From Thermoprotei archaeon (GTDB lineage: Archaea; Thermoproteota; Thermoprotei; Thermoproteales; B15-G16): a stretch of DNA of 64,000 nt. The DNA is taken from assembly GCA_003649205.1 (NCBI GenBank), contig QMRC01000008.1, positions 1-64,000 on the forward strand. Direction: 5' to 3'. A program made the position numbers and the translations under genes. Below the pieces are notes generated by a model. That model did no database searches. It saw only the letters and a list, made by a program, of their open reading frames with translations, and had not been told where the DNA came from. Shown piece after piece: positions 9,453 through 18,617 of this stretch. Each line of letters starts with the position of its first letter. Within the stretch, counting starts at the first letter, position 1.

Positions 9453-10109
9453 GTGTATAAGGCTGAAAAGTATGAGAGTGTATGTCATAGTATTGGAGGT
9501 AAGTTAACACCAAGTGGATACTGTATTCTAGAGGTTTCATCACATGAAGAAGCTTTAGAGAAGATGAAGAGAGCATTGAGGGAGCTGGGGTATGGTGAGG
9601 AATTTGGTGCAAGGTTCTTCATTCACGATGAGGCATTCTTTGACTTCATTGCAAAGAGATTTAGAGATGGTACATATGAAGTACGTGTAGAGAACTATAA
9701 CCACATAGAGGGATCTGAGGTATTCTCACCAGATTACTTAACGGGTCTCTACGAGTATTCACTACTTGAGAAAGCTCTAGGCTCTGAAAAGGCTAGTGAT
9801 ATTGCTGGTGAAGTAGCTGAGAAGCTAGATCTAGATGATGTAGAGGATTACCTAGATGATGCACTGTATAAGTACTCTGAAACATATCCAACTCTTAGGA
9901 CTTGTGAGGGACATGTAGAGACTGGTACTGAATCAGTCTACGTAGAACTCAACTGTATAAAGAATGTTGGTACATTGAGTGAAGCTGAGAAGTACTTAGA
10001 AGATCTACTGGAAGAACTTCCCGATGCAATAGTTGATGTAGGAGACTATGTAAAGGGGAAGATTCTGGACACAATGAGAGATGAGTTAGCTAAGGTATTT
10101 AAGAAGTAG
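9453..10109 (+). CDS. Acidic hypothetical protein with C-x3-GG motif
   Basis: 218 aa, acidic and mostly helical. Its N-terminus (SVCHSIGGKLTPSGYCILEV) resembles those of the 129-aa neighbour (YCKRIGGI...TCYL) and, more weakly, the 134-aa and 102-aa proteins at 25760 and 26274: a Cys, three residues, Gly-Gly, a hairpin, then a second Cys. Further Cys pair: RTCEGH...LNCIKN. It ends in VFKK like the 129-aa protein. The start GTG 9453 follows the palindromic TATA. Function unknown; no catalytic motif seen. Confidence 0.7.
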   Translation: MYKAEKYESVCHSIGGKLTPSGYCILEVSSHEEALEKMKRALRELGYGEEFGARFFIHDEAFFDFIAKRFRDGTYEVRVENYNHIEGSEVFSPDYLTGLYEYSLLEKALGSEKASDIAGEVAEKLDLDDVEDYLDDALYKYSETYPTLRTCEGHVETGTESVYVELNCIKNVGTLSEAEKYLEDLLEELPDAIVDVGDYVKGKILDTMRDELAKVFKK

Positions 10110-10148
10110 ATCAATGATTAGTGTCCTAACGTAGCTAGTTTCTCATCT

Positions 10149-10538
10149 CTATTTTTTGAATACCTCTACTGTAAGCTTTTCACCTTCTCTCTTAATTCTG
10201 ATAGCTGTAGCAGTTTCTACATACGCATAGAAACTTGAAGTTTTGTATTCTTCCTCTGTACCGTAAGAAACATGTCCTTCCCCCTCTTTGAAGAAGCGTA
10301 CAAATACTTCAATTATATCATCTGTAAAGAACTCAAAGTCCCCCTCCTGTTGCATTGTACTAATTCTTACCTTCTTCAAGTGTCTTCTCACATCAGGAAC
10401 GTAAACCTCCAATTCCGATATAGATATATCAACAATGACTGTCCTATCATGTAGATAACAAGTTACAGAGTTATCTGTTCTCTCTGGTATACCTCCAATC
10501 CTTTTACAATATCTCTCAAAAGAGTCGAGAGTACTCAT
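10149..10538 (-). CDS. Small C-GG family protein
   Basis: 129 aa. It begins MSTLDSFERYCKRIGG, with a second Cys near residue 27 (VTCYLHD), and then predicted beta-strands. It is similar to the N-terminus of the 218-aa protein encoded convergently next door, and both end VFKK. The two cysteines could form a disulfide or bind metal. First gene of a minus-strand reading set separate from the 119-aa gene, which begins about 390 nt further on. No family recognised. Confidence 0.65.
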   Translation of the reverse strand: MSTLDSFERYCKRIGGIPERTDNSVTCYLHDRTVIVDISISELEVYVPDVRRHLKKVRISTMQQEGDFEFFTDDIIEVFVRFFKEGEGHVSYGTEEEYKTSSFYAYVETATAIRIKREGEKLTVEVFKK

Positions 10539-10571
10539 CTACTCACCTCATTAGAAGAAATCCACTGCTGA

Positions 10572-10931
10572 TTAGTATCCTAACATTGCTAGTTTTTCTT
10601 TTAGTTTCTCGATTTCTTCCTTTGATAGTTCTGCAGTTTTACCCTCGACTTCAACTAGGAGTGGTAGTTCTTCTTGTGGTTCCTCGATTTTCTTTCCCAT
10701 GTAGACTCTCTTCGTGCACATACCCTCATCTATGTCACATACCTCCATGACTATGTAAAATGGTTTTGAGCTGAAGCACATCAAGACATCTACGGAGTAA
10801 CTTCCCTTCTCGAAGCTACCTAGTACACGACATGTAACATCTTCAGGAATCTCAACAATCTTCGTCTCTAACTCATTTAATCTCCTCCTAAGTGAAATAA
10901 CTTCAGCATATATCTCACCCATGTTCCTCAC
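10572..10931 (-). CDS. Small protein with coiled coil and C-x6-C hairpin
   Basis: 119 aa. An N-terminal heptad-like helix (residues 5-28) is followed by strands and the hairpin CDIDEGMC near residue 85, then an acidic helix at the C-terminus. The same C-[DR]-x-[DE]-[EK]-G-[IM]-C pattern occurs in the unrelated-looking proteins at 12029 and 19407. The start ATG 10931 directly abuts the stop of the methyltransferase gene, so the two are co-transcribed and probably translationally coupled. Function unknown. Confidence 0.7.
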   Translation of the reverse strand: MRNMGEIYAEVISLRRRLNELETKIVEIPEDVTCRVLGSFEKGSYSVDVLMCFSSKPFYIVMEVCDIDEGMCTKRVYMGKKIEEPQEELPLLVEVEGKTAELSKEEIEKLKEKLAMLGY

Positions 10932-11486
10932 CTACTTCCTAACCTTTACAAAGCAGTAACACATGTCTCTACCCTTACACCTAAACTCAAGGACATCTCC
11001 CGTCTTCTCACATACGTACCTACTAGCTTCTCTAAAGGTCTCTGGATTGGTGAAGTCTGGATTTAGAGCTGACTTCACTCTGTAGAAGCCATACAGCACC
11101 ACTCCTCCATCCTTAGTAATTCTCTTGATTTCCTCAATTGCTCTATCTAGGTCTTCCTTCGGTATGAACATCAGTACGTGCCAGCAAAGTACCTTATCGA
11201 AGTAGTTATCAGGTACGTCCCCTAGATCACGTACATCACACTTAAATGCCTTGAATCCAATTAACTTACGTAGCTCCTCAACAAATTCCTCACATATATC
11301 ACACGCATAGACATCTCCCTTCGTAGCAGTACAGAGGAAAACAGTCTTGTGCCCCGTTCCAGCACCTAGGTCGAGAACCATCTCATTCTCTTCAATCATC
11401 TCAGCAAACTTCCTTACCTCACTCGGTACAGGTGCAGTCCTACGTCTTAGTGTAGGAGCAATAACTGGTTTGGCACTCAAGTACAC
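10932..11486 (-). CDS. Class I SAM-dependent methyltransferase
   Basis: 184 aa, a compact Rossmann-fold methyltransferase. Motif I is VLDLGAGTGHKT (about residues 37-48); motif II acidic region ACDIC (about 60); then KCDVRDL (about 78) and motif IV FDKVLCWHVL. The later strand GGVVLYGFYR fits the family. The substrate is not evident. The C-terminal third has clustered cysteines (YVCEKTG, FRCKGRDMCYCF), unusual for the family. The start is GTG 11486. It heads a two-gene unit with the 119-aa protein. Confidence 0.85.
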   Translation of the reverse strand: MYLSAKPVIAPTLRRRTAPVPSEVRKFAEMIEENEMVLDLGAGTGHKTVFLCTATKGDVYACDICEEFVEELRKLIGFKAFKCDVRDLGDVPDNYFDKVLCWHVLMFIPKEDLDRAIEEIKRITKDGGVVLYGFYRVKSALNPDFTNPETFREASRYVCEKTGDVLEFRCKGRDMCYCFVKVRK

Positions 11487-11545
11487 TCACCACAGTTAGT
11501 AATGGATTAAGGTACTAAAATTAGTTTGTTGTAGTGTAGCTAGTG

Positions 11546-12028
11546 ATGAGTGCTCGACCTGTAGTCTGTACGGTGCTCTTCTATGTTGTAGCTTCGTTAG
11601 TTGATGTTCTAGTTGTTGAGTTCATCATTAGGTCGACCTCAGCGTGGAGCATAATAAGTTACTGGCACTCAGCACTAACACTACTTCTCATAACGACTCC
11701 TGCACTCATCTCACTAGCTACTAACAGCACCAAACCACTCATACTCGGGATACTCTACTACATCACATGTGTTGAAGACCTCATGTACGCACTGTGGTGT
11801 AGCCTACTTAGACTGTGGACGTGGGATTGGGTAGACCCGTTCTTCTCGTGGTACTGGTTAGATAAGTCACCATTTGTTAGGTTGATAGCTACTGTGCTCG
11901 GTCTACCTCACGTAACGACGCTGTGTCTATACATTTCGTGTGGTGTAGCAACTGTACTGACACTACTCATTGCAAGGATTAGAGAAGTGAGTGTAGTTGG
12001 GAGCTGTGCTAAGGTACGTTACCTGTAG
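11546..12028 (+). CDS. Four-helix membrane protein with RYL tail
   Basis: 160 aa with about four transmembrane segments (near residues 8-28, 40-58, 66-85, 120-145) and aromatic loops (WTWDWVDPFFSWYW). It ends in a short tail KVRYL, fitting the common [KR]Y[LIV] end. A GTG at 11543 immediately precedes the ATG used here. It converges with the 96-aa gene at 12029, leaving no spacer. No family recognised with confidence; the layout loosely resembles the DUF5658-like protein at 39158. Confidence 0.75.
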   Translation: MSARPVVCTVLFYVVASLVDVLVVEFIIRSTSAWSIISYWHSALTLLLITTPALISLATNSTKPLILGILYYITCVEDLMYALWCSLLRLWTWDWVDPFFSWYWLDKSPFVRLIATVLGLPHVTTLCLYISCGVATVLTLLIARIREVSVVGSCAKVRYL

Positions 12029-12319
12029 CTAGACCTTGAGCAGTTCCTCAATTTCCCTCTCAATCATCTCCTCGATCTCTCTCTGTAGCTTTCTAATTCT
12101 CCTAAATGTTTCAAGCATGGATTTCCTCATTGTCCTCATTCTACTCTTCATCTCGTCAATGAGCTTCCTAGCCTCATCACCAGTAATCTCCCTACACTTC
12201 ATCTCCTCAAAATCAATTACAAAACAAATTCCCTTATCCTCTCTGCAGATCGTAAATACCTTACCCTCTACCTTGTAGAGCAATTCATCTGTCCTACCAT
12301 ACGTAACCATAGGAATCAC
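12029..12319 (-). CDS. Small helical protein with C-x6-C hairpin
   Basis: 96 aa. The strand-rich N-terminus contains CREDKGIC (residues about 24-31), the same hairpin pattern as in the proteins at 10572 and 19407. The remainder is a long charged helix, likely a coiled coil (RTMRKSMLETFRRIRKLQRE). The start is GTG 12319; ATG 12310 is a good alternative. Function unknown; oligomerisation through the C-terminal helix is likely. Confidence 0.65.
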   Translation of the reverse strand: MIPMVTYGRTDELLYKVEGKVFTICREDKGICFVIDFEEMKCREITGDEARKLIDEMKSRMRTMRKSMLETFRRIRKLQREIEEMIEREIEELLKV

Positions 12320-12368
12320 CAGTCATATTAAGAGTTAGGGTCACTAAATCTCTTAGCTCAAAACTGGT

Positions 12369-12659
12369 GTGGTGTGGAGCTTGAGCTTTAGGTTATTTCC
12401 ACTTGCAGTGAGTGAGGAGAAGGTTAGTGAGCATGCTGTCAAGTTAATTGAGCAGATGCTCATGCTGAAGTGGGAGAAATGGAGCATAACAGTTGAGAGT
12501 GAAGAGAAGATCGATGACAGAATCATCATAGTAACGATCTCAGTGAGTAGAGAAGTGTCGATACTGGATGAAGAGAAGGTAGCATACCTACAGCTAATGT
12601 ACGAGAAAGAGGGGAAGTTATTCTACTTAAAGAGAATAGAGGTGTTGTGGGTTAGGTGA
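12369..12659 (+). CDS. Small alpha/beta hypothetical protein
   Basis: 96 aa with a predicted strand-helix-strand-strand layout: amphipathic helix EKVSEHAVKLIEQMLML, then strands with RIIIVTISVSREV and LFYLKRIEVLW. Soluble, no cysteines, no recognised family. The start GTG 12369 (or GTG 12372) follows an AT-poor region, so the promoter is unclear. It converges with the 875-aa gene, with 6 nt between stops. Confidence 0.6.
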   Translation: MVWSLSFRLFPLAVSEEKVSEHAVKLIEQMLMLKWEKWSITVESEEKIDDRIIIVTISVSREVSILDEEKVAYLQLMYEKEGKLFYLKRIEVLWVR

Positions 12660-12665
12660 TAGTTG

Positions 12666-15293
12666 TTAGATGTATCTCAATCTCTTGATTTCTAGTGTCT
12701 TCTTCAGTAGTAGCTTCAGTGATATGACTGTGATCACTACGATAATCAGTACCACAATCACTATGATTAGTAGTGGATACATCTCGACTACTGTCGGTGC
12801 TTTGGGTGGTGGTGATGGTGCTTTACCAACCTTGATCTCTGTACTGTATGAGGAGCTTACGTAGGTATCGTCTCCGCTAAACTCTAGTACTGCTGTTATG
12901 CTGTATCCCTTCAGTACTTCAAATGGATCTGAGGTGAAGTAACCGCTACTATCTGTAGTTGCTGTTAGATTTGCTACAGGTGTTCCATTGACTACAAGTG
13001 CTATTGTCACATTTCTATTCGGTACTGGATTACCGTAGTAGTCAAGTAACTTACCCTCAATTCGCACTAGAGCAGTAGTATTCATCTCCTGAACCACATC
13101 TACCTTAACGTCCTTAAACGCTGTCGGCACTCTGTACCACACCTTGAGCACGATATCAGAGGCATTCACCGTAATGACCCTAGTAGTTTCATTGTATCCA
13201 TCGAAGAAGCTGTAGAAGTCAAATCCATCGACATTCTTCGGCAACTTAATTACGTAGTCCTCTGGGTAGAGGTATGCTCCAATTACATTACCGCTGTACT
13301 CCGTATCATTTATGTAGACAGTAGCTGAGATAGGTACTAAGTTCCCGAGCATATCGTAGAGTTCAATTCTCAGTAAGTAGAGATCCTCTACAATGACCTC
13401 TGCCGTACTACTGAGTCTACCCTCAACTATTAAGCGATTGTCTACTAGGCTCCACGTAGCTGTTACATTCGATAGAACACCTATTCTTGTAGGTAGAGTC
13501 TGAATGTAGAGGACTACCCTAAATCCTCCCTCACCTGAGACAAGTACCTTCACTCTACTGTACGGGAACTTAGGTGACATATTCTCGTAGGTTATGCTCG
13601 CATTAGCAATAAGCTCCCTAGTCCCTCCTCTGTAGTCTATGAACTTCGTGTACGGTAGCACTACCGTTAGGTTCAAGTCCCTCAACAAGTTGATTACCTT
13701 CTTAACCTCTACATCTCTGTAGATGACCCTCACAATGGTTTCTCGCTGTGGAGGTACTGTGTAGAGTGTTGCATTGCTTAGAGTCTCCCACGTAGTTAAG
13801 TTGAGGAACTCTATAGTTGCATTGTACGGTATTCCAAATGGATTAAGTACGAGTACTCTCAGCATTCTTGGATCGAGAACAGTTACATTAGCTGTACCTG
13901 ACATATTGAGATCGAGGATTACTCTCTTACTACTTAGCTCAACAACTCTGTAGCTCACGTTACAGAGTACGTAAGGTAGCTTACTTAGGTTACAGTAGTA
14001 CACTAACCTATATGTACCGCTTCCACTCAGTATGAACTCAGCCCTCCTAGTTACGTTATCGAATACTGCTCTCACTACTGAGGCATTTGTTAGCCACGTC
14101 CTAACTCTACCTAGGTGATCAACTAGCTTCTTCATGATGGGTACTTTGATCTTGATGACTGGTTCTGTAACGCTAATGTTAATTACTCTACACCTAATAC
14201 CGTGTACATAGATGTAGACTGTCCAATTACCTCCCTCTACCTCAGTAACTATGTACTCACCTCCACGTACTCTCTTAACTACCTCTCCCGTAGTTGCATT
14301 CCTAATCTCCACAACGACATCCTCAACACGTGTAGTCTCATTAGCCTCAGTCAGTATGAGCACCTCAATTCTATTCTTGGCAACAGTTATGTTGATTAAG
14401 TACTCTCTAGCTCCGTGAACTGGCTTAATCACGTAGGTGTAGTTCCCTGCTACTGAAGGAGCATTGAAGGTGTAGTTGAAGAAACCGCTAGAGTCTACGT
14501 GCACTAGAGTTCCATTGATGTACACGTCATCTACAGCAGAGACATATGTCCCACTGTACACTACGTATCCACTAATCCACATAGTCTCATTTGGCTGTAC
14601 ATAGGTACTGCTCACAGCTAGGTTAATCACCTCAGTAGTATTTATGAAGCCTATAGCACCTACGTAGGTAGTCTCATTGACTAAGTTGTGGTACGTATCG
14701 TTGATGTACACGTAGACATCGTAGACACCAGAGATATTCCAATGCGGTACAATCTCAAACACCACAACTCCTCTACCGTACTTACCCTCAGCAGAACCCC
14801 CAACAAGACTTACCTGATTAAGTGGATCAGAAACCTCGTAGAAAGCAGTACCATTCCAAGCAATTGTAACATTCCCAAACCTCAACTCAACTAAGGTAGT
14901 GTAGTTCCAACCATGAGGATTCCAAAACGTCACATTCAACCTATGTACCTTCCCAGCACCTAAGTACACACCAGTTATAGGGTTTAAACACGTGAAGTTG
15001 AGTACCGTGAAGTTACCTCCATAAGATACATTGTATGAGAGAGAAACAGATACTAAGTAATTCGCTAGTGAAGTATCTGTAGTTACTTGAGCAGTACCCT
15101 GCACAGTACATATGCTTGTGTCAGTTGTCGTGTTTGCAGTTGCTACGTAGGTTGCATTGACACCCCATGCAGTAGCATTTATCTGATACACAACTAACTT
15201 AGCTGAAGAAGTAGTTACCTGAGCAATAGCAATAGAGGTTAGTAAACCAAGTAGAAAAAACAGTAGGGTTAAGAGAACACTTGTCTTTCTCAT
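12666..15293 (-). CDS. Type I membrane surface protein with Ig-like domains and RYI tail (paralogue)
   Basis: 875 aa, co-linear with the 895-aa protein at 4303-6990. Signal peptide (about 1-24), N-glycosylation-sequon-rich ectodomain, shared blocks such as ITVAKNRIEV, PNETMWISGYVVY and FSGDDTYV, a Pro-rich spacer (APSPPPKAPT), one transmembrane helix (about 838-862) and a basic tail ending IKRLRYI. It follows the 238-aa single-pass protein on the same strand with 9 nt between them, repeating the arrangement at 3594-6990. Likely a structural or adhesive surface protein that was duplicated within the element. Confidence 0.85.
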   Translation of the reverse strand: MRKTSVLLTLLFFLLGLLTSIAIAQVTTSSAKLVVYQINATAWGVNATYVATANTTTDTSICTVQGTAQVTTDTSLANYLVSVSLSYNVSYGGNFTVLNFTCLNPITGVYLGAGKVHRLNVTFWNPHGWNYTTLVELRFGNVTIAWNGTAFYEVSDPLNQVSLVGGSAEGKYGRGVVVFEIVPHWNISGVYDVYVYINDTYHNLVNETTYVGAIGFINTTEVINLAVSSTYVQPNETMWISGYVVYSGTYVSAVDDVYINGTLVHVDSSGFFNYTFNAPSVAGNYTYVIKPVHGAREYLINITVAKNRIEVLILTEANETTRVEDVVVEIRNATTGEVVKRVRGGEYIVTEVEGGNWTVYIYVHGIRCRVINISVTEPVIKIKVPIMKKLVDHLGRVRTWLTNASVVRAVFDNVTRRAEFILSGSGTYRLVYYCNLSKLPYVLCNVSYRVVELSSKRVILDLNMSGTANVTVLDPRMLRVLVLNPFGIPYNATIEFLNLTTWETLSNATLYTVPPQRETIVRVIYRDVEVKKVINLLRDLNLTVVLPYTKFIDYRGGTRELIANASITYENMSPKFPYSRVKVLVSGEGGFRVVLYIQTLPTRIGVLSNVTATWSLVDNRLIVEGRLSSTAEVIVEDLYLLRIELYDMLGNLVPISATVYINDTEYSGNVIGAYLYPEDYVIKLPKNVDGFDFYSFFDGYNETTRVITVNASDIVLKVWYRVPTAFKDVKVDVVQEMNTTALVRIEGKLLDYYGNPVPNRNVTIALVVNGTPVANLTATTDSSGYFTSDPFEVLKGYSITAVLEFSGDDTYVSSSYSTEIKVGKAPSPPPKAPTVVEMYPLLIIVIVVLIIVVITVISLKLLLKKTLEIKRLRYI

Positions 15294-15302
15294 GTTCTCA
15301 CA

Positions 15303-16019
15303 CTACGGAAACACTATCCTATACGTTACAGTTATACTACCCCCAGCAGGAACACTAACAGGTTCAGGAAGAACATCATAGAACATAAGTGCCTTAGCAT
15401 AATTATTGTTATCGGCGTCGTATGGATCAAATTGTAGTATTAAGCCAACTTCAGTTATATTTACGTCACTACTCGGTGAGTACGAAGCAGAGAAGACTAA
15501 AGTTATGTTACTCTCCGTCACACTCACCGTAGGAGTTGAGATCACTATCTCGACAAGTTCATTAGCTAACTTATATGCAGATCTGCTAAATGTAGCTGTA
15601 CCATTACCAAAAGCAATAAACCATCTATCTGACCGTACACAACACCATGTATCTTCATATGAGTAACTATCATCACTATATCCTATTTTTTTACTAGTAC
15701 CCCCTAGATCAACTACACTAGTAGAAAGATCACCACCACGTGGATCGAATATTAAAAGCAGTAATTTTGCGAAGTTTTCTACTGGTGAGTGCATTGAGTA
15801 TGTTCGTTTCAGTAGTAGCTTCCCGTATCTATCTCGTACCTCGACATCTATGAAGCCGAGAACCAGTGCATTACTCTTACTTGTCTTCTTCTCTCCCAAC
15901 TTCACAACTCCTTGAGTCTGCGTCATTAGGTGTGGTGTCACTAGGTACATACCCAGCACTAGACCTAGCACAAACGCAATAGACAGTATCACAACATCTC
16001 TCCTATTCACAGTCCTCAC
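15303..16019 (-). CDS. Single-pass surface protein, paralogue of the 3594-4292 protein
   Basis: 238 aa from GTG 16019: VRTVNRRD, then a hydrophobic anchor (about residues 10-30), then a beta-rich ectodomain with the same VEVRDRYGKL and VNITEVGL blocks as the 232-aa protein. The longer open frame to 16106 is rejected as the start because a good TATA (16042-16050) lies inside it, 23-31 nt before GTG 16019. The ITEVGL block resembles short conserved strands seen in phage structural proteins (weak analogy). It pairs with the downstream 875-aa protein. Confidence 0.75.
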   Translation of the reverse strand: MRTVNRRDVVILSIAFVLGLVLGMYLVTPHLMTQTQGVVKLGEKKTSKSNALVLGFIDVEVRDRYGKLLLKRTYSMHSPVENFAKLLLLIFDPRGGDLSTSVVDLGGTSKKIGYSDDSYSYEDTWCCVRSDRWFIAFGNGTATFSRSAYKLANELVEIVISTPTVSVTESNITLVFSASYSPSSDVNITEVGLILQFDPYDADNNNYAKALMFYDVLPEPVSVPAGGSITVTYRIVFP

Positions 16020-16041
16020 CACACTATCTTTATCAGAATAG

Positions 16042-16050
16042 ATATTTATA
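16042..16050 (-). promoter_or_regulatory. TATA box fixing the start at GTG 16019
   Basis: TATAAATAT on the minus strand, 23-31 nt upstream of GTG 16019. It argues for a leaderless 238-aa product rather than the longer open frame. Confidence 0.55.
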
Positions 16051-16183
16051 ATATGTTTCTTGATCTTGACAAGATAGGGATGATAGAGTAACTGCTTGCT
16101 TTTCAATTAACTTCCTAACTACTGTGAAGTCTGAGTAAACCTTGAACAACCTAATGAAGCTTCGATTCATCACCTTCTCTTCA

Positions 16184-16996
16184 CTAAATGTATTTAGTAG
16201 TTCTTACTTCTACTATCTTCTTTCGTAGCTTTGTTAGGTATATTACAACTAGCACTACTAGTGCTATGATGACTGTGATTACTATTGCTATTGTTGTAGT
16301 TGGTACTGTCTTGATCTCTATGTAGTCTCCACTTGCTGTTGCTTCACCTTCAACAATAATTGCCTCACTTGGATCTACCGTTACTTTCGTTCCAAATGGT
16401 GTAGTTAAGGTCATGTTTGCTACGTAGTAGCTAAATACTGTGTGAGTACCATTGTACGTCCTTCTCCACTTCTCTAGCGGTACACTGAATGGTTTTAGGT
16501 ATATGAAGAAGCACTTAGCTGGGTTCAGCGGTATGTTATTGTAGATGAACTCAGTTGAGTTGATGTTAGGTGACATAGCTCTAAACCTAACGCAAATCGA
16601 CTTACCGAGCATTGTTGAGTTAGCCCTAACACCTATCTTAATTGTCATGGAGACATCGATCTTGAGCGTTCCCGCTGTTGGCTCTGTAACTGAGTACGAG
16701 AAGTCTAGTACCTCTACACTAGCATTCCTATACCCTAAATCTCTTGATAAGTGTCTACTCAGTACCTCACCTAGAATCCTCCTTACACTGTACTTAACAC
16801 TGAGTACTGCTGTCTTAAATCCAAACCAGTAATTCTTCTCAGTAGCCGAGACATTACTTATCGTTACAGTACAACTGTACTTCACAATAGCGTAGTCATC
16901 ACGTACCTCAATACTACACGACAATGCATATATTCTCACACTTGAGAGCAGTAGCACAATCAAGAGCACCGTCACTAACGCAACTCTACAATTCAT
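16184..16996 (-). CDS. Type I membrane protein with KYI tail
   Basis: 270 aa from ATG 16996 (GTG 17005 also possible). Signal peptide (VALVTVLLIVLLLSSV), a beta-rich ectodomain with several sequons, a C-terminal transmembrane helix (about 240-262) and a basic tail LRKKIVEVRTTKYI. It has the same architecture as the 895/875-aa and 238-aa tail proteins but a different ectodomain. A Thr-rich run (TVPTTTIAI) precedes the anchor, as expected for a membrane-proximal stalk. Role unknown; surface component. Confidence 0.8.
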   Translation of the reverse strand: MNCRVALVTVLLIVLLLSSVRIYALSCSIEVRDDYAIVKYSCTVTISNVSATEKNYWFGFKTAVLSVKYSVRRILGEVLSRHLSRDLGYRNASVEVLDFSYSVTEPTAGTLKIDVSMTIKIGVRANSTMLGKSICVRFRAMSPNINSTEFIYNNIPLNPAKCFFIYLKPFSVPLEKWRRTYNGTHTVFSYYVANMTLTTPFGTKVTVDPSEAIIVEGEATASGDYIEIKTVPTTTIAIVITVIIALVVLVVIYLTKLRKKIVEVRTTKYI

Positions 16997-17070
16997 ACAC
17001 GACACCGAGAGATCTACATTGAGGGAGCAAATAAAGATTTAGCAAAGAACATAAAATCTACTGTGAGAAG

Positions 17071-17490
17071 ATGAGAAACATGCTATCGAGGTTGTTTAGG
17101 TACTTTGTGTACTTTAGGAGGGCTCATGCAACGTACTTTGCGTTTCTCCTAGGTTTACTGAATTTCGTTGTGATTCAGTATAGGTTGCTTATTGAGTATG
17201 TTCCACTTCTTAAGAGTCTCTTCCCAAGTATGCTCTACTTCACTCTAACCTTCATAGCACTGTACGTACCGATAGCTCTTGCTCTTGGTTGGTTTGACTA
17301 TAGGAGAGGTGTAGCTAGGAAGGAGCTACACATAGCTACTACTAGTAATCCTATTACTCGTGAGTACCATCTCGTGCTGAATGCTGAGTTAATTGAGTCT
17401 ATTGCTAGGTTGCTTGAGCTTCATGGTGAACATGAGCAGGCTAGGAAGCTACGTGAAGCGTATAATCAATTTAGGAGGTTGTTTAAGTGA
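17071..17490 (+). CDS. Two-helix membrane protein with cytoplasmic helical domain
   Basis: 139 aa: a basic N-terminus, two transmembrane helices (about 20-38 and 52-74), then a soluble charged helical domain (IESIARLLELHGEHEQARKL). First gene of a three-gene plus-strand operon: its stop overlaps the start of the glycosyltransferase (ATGA overlap at 17487-17490). This suggests a role in membrane-associated glycan assembly (inference). No [KR]Y[LIV] tail. No named family recognised. Confidence 0.7.
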   Translation: MRNMLSRLFRYFVYFRRAHATYFAFLLGLLNFVVIQYRLLIEYVPLLKSLFPSMLYFTLTFIALYVPIALALGWFDYRRGVARKELHIATTSNPITREYHLVLNAELIESIARLLELHGEHEQARKLREAYNQFRRLFK

Positions 17491-18617
17491 TGAGAGCACT
17501 AGTAATACACTACTCACTAAATGCATGTGGTGGAGGAGAACGAGTTTGCCTATACACGATACGGGTACTCAATGAGTTAGGGCTAGAGGTAGATCTGGTT
17601 ACAGGAGAGAGAACTTCATGGGGTAAAGTACTTGCACTAACTGATGTACCTGTTAAGGTACGTAGAGAGTTCGTAATTGTGAGGAATCCAGTTAGGAAGT
17701 TGAGTCTATACGGTAAGCTCCTCACTAACTTCAGGATACTGAACCTACGTAAGAGGTATGACATAACTGTGAACACTAACTTCGAAGCTCTACTAGTTCC
17801 AGCAGATCTAATCTACGTACACTTCCCACATGCCATATACGTGAAGGGTGAGTACGAGTACTGGAGAGCATTTGGAAAGTACTACAGATCACCACTGTGG
17901 AGACTGTACTTCGAACCGTATAAGGTAGGTATGGAGTTTCTCAGTAGTGAAGTTAAGCGATGTCTCATGGTTACGAACTCAAGCTTTACAGCAGAGCAGA
18001 TACGTAAGTACCTAGGGGTTAACCCAATTGTTGTTCACCCTCCTGTTGCTGTAGGTAAATTCCTCAAGCTAGCAGATCGTGAGGATCGTGAGGACACTGT
18101 TGTTACGGTTGCTAGGTACTCTAGGGTTAAGAGGCTTGAGCTAGTACCACTCGTAGCATCTAGGTGTAGAGATGTAACCTTCGTAATTATTGGTTCTGCG
18201 TACTCAGATGAGAGTTATCAAGTACTTAACACATTGATGAGGTTGAGGAGGAAGCTCAATTTAAGGAACTTGAAGCTTCTCGTGAATGTTCCTGAGAAGC
18301 TGAAGCTAGGTATCTTGTCTAGAGCTAAGGTGTACCTACACACTATGGTTCGAGAACACTTCGGTATATCTGTGGTTGAGGCTATGGCATCTGGACTAGT
18401 ACCTGTAGTACATAGGTCTGGAGGTACGTGGACAGATGTACTTGACTGCGGTAGGTATGGTTTTGGTTACGAAACTATTGATGAGTGTGTTGAGGCTGTG
18501 TACAGAGCACTTGACAACTACAGCAAGCTTAGGGGTATCTGCGTAGCTAGATCACTTGAGTTTAGTGAGAGGAGATTTAAGCAGAGAATGAAGGTTATTA
18601 TAGGGAAGCTCCTATGA
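17490..18617 (+). CDS. GT4-type glycosyltransferase
   Basis: 375 aa, GT-B fold. The N-terminal domain has the glycine-rich NACGGGERV nucleotide/acceptor loop near residue 11. The C-terminal domain has TVARYSRVKRLE (about 205) and the EX7E signature EHFGISVVEAMASG (about 291), diagnostic of retaining GT4 transferases, followed by VPVVHRSGG. It probably transfers a nucleotide-sugar-derived residue to a lipid- or protein-linked glycan at the inner membrane face. The start ATG 17490 overlaps the previous stop. Together with the following sulfotransferase it probably modifies the heavily glycosylated surface proteins encoded nearby or the host surface. Confidence 0.85.
   Translation: MRALVIHYSLNACGGGERVCLYTIRVLNELGLEVDLVTGERTSWGKVLALTDVPVKVRREFVIVRNPVRKLSLYGKLLTNFRILNLRKRYDITVNTNFEALLVPADLIYVHFPHAIYVKGEYEYWRAFGKYYRSPLWRLYFEPYKVGMEFLSSEVKRCLMVTNSSFTAEQIRKYLGVNPIVVHPPVAVGKFLKLADREDREDTVVTVARYSRVKRLELVPLVASRCRDVTFVIIGSAYSDESYQVLNTLMRLRRKLNLRNLKLLVNVPEKLKLGILSRAKVYLHTMVREHFGISVVEAMASGLVPVVHRSGGTWTDVLDCGRYGFGYETIDECVEAVYRALDNYSKLRGICVARSLEFSERRFKQRMKVIIGKLL

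Noticed and set aside
12036-12278. Plus-strand Ser/Ile-rich frame opposite the 96-aa coiled-coil protein.
   Set aside because: It is the antisense of a charged helix, which typically reads as Ser/Leu/Ile-rich; no promoter.
15303-16106. A 267-aa version of the surface protein starting at 16106.
   Set aside because: A TATA box at 16042-16050 inside the extension points to GTG 16019, and the extension lacks a signal-like start.
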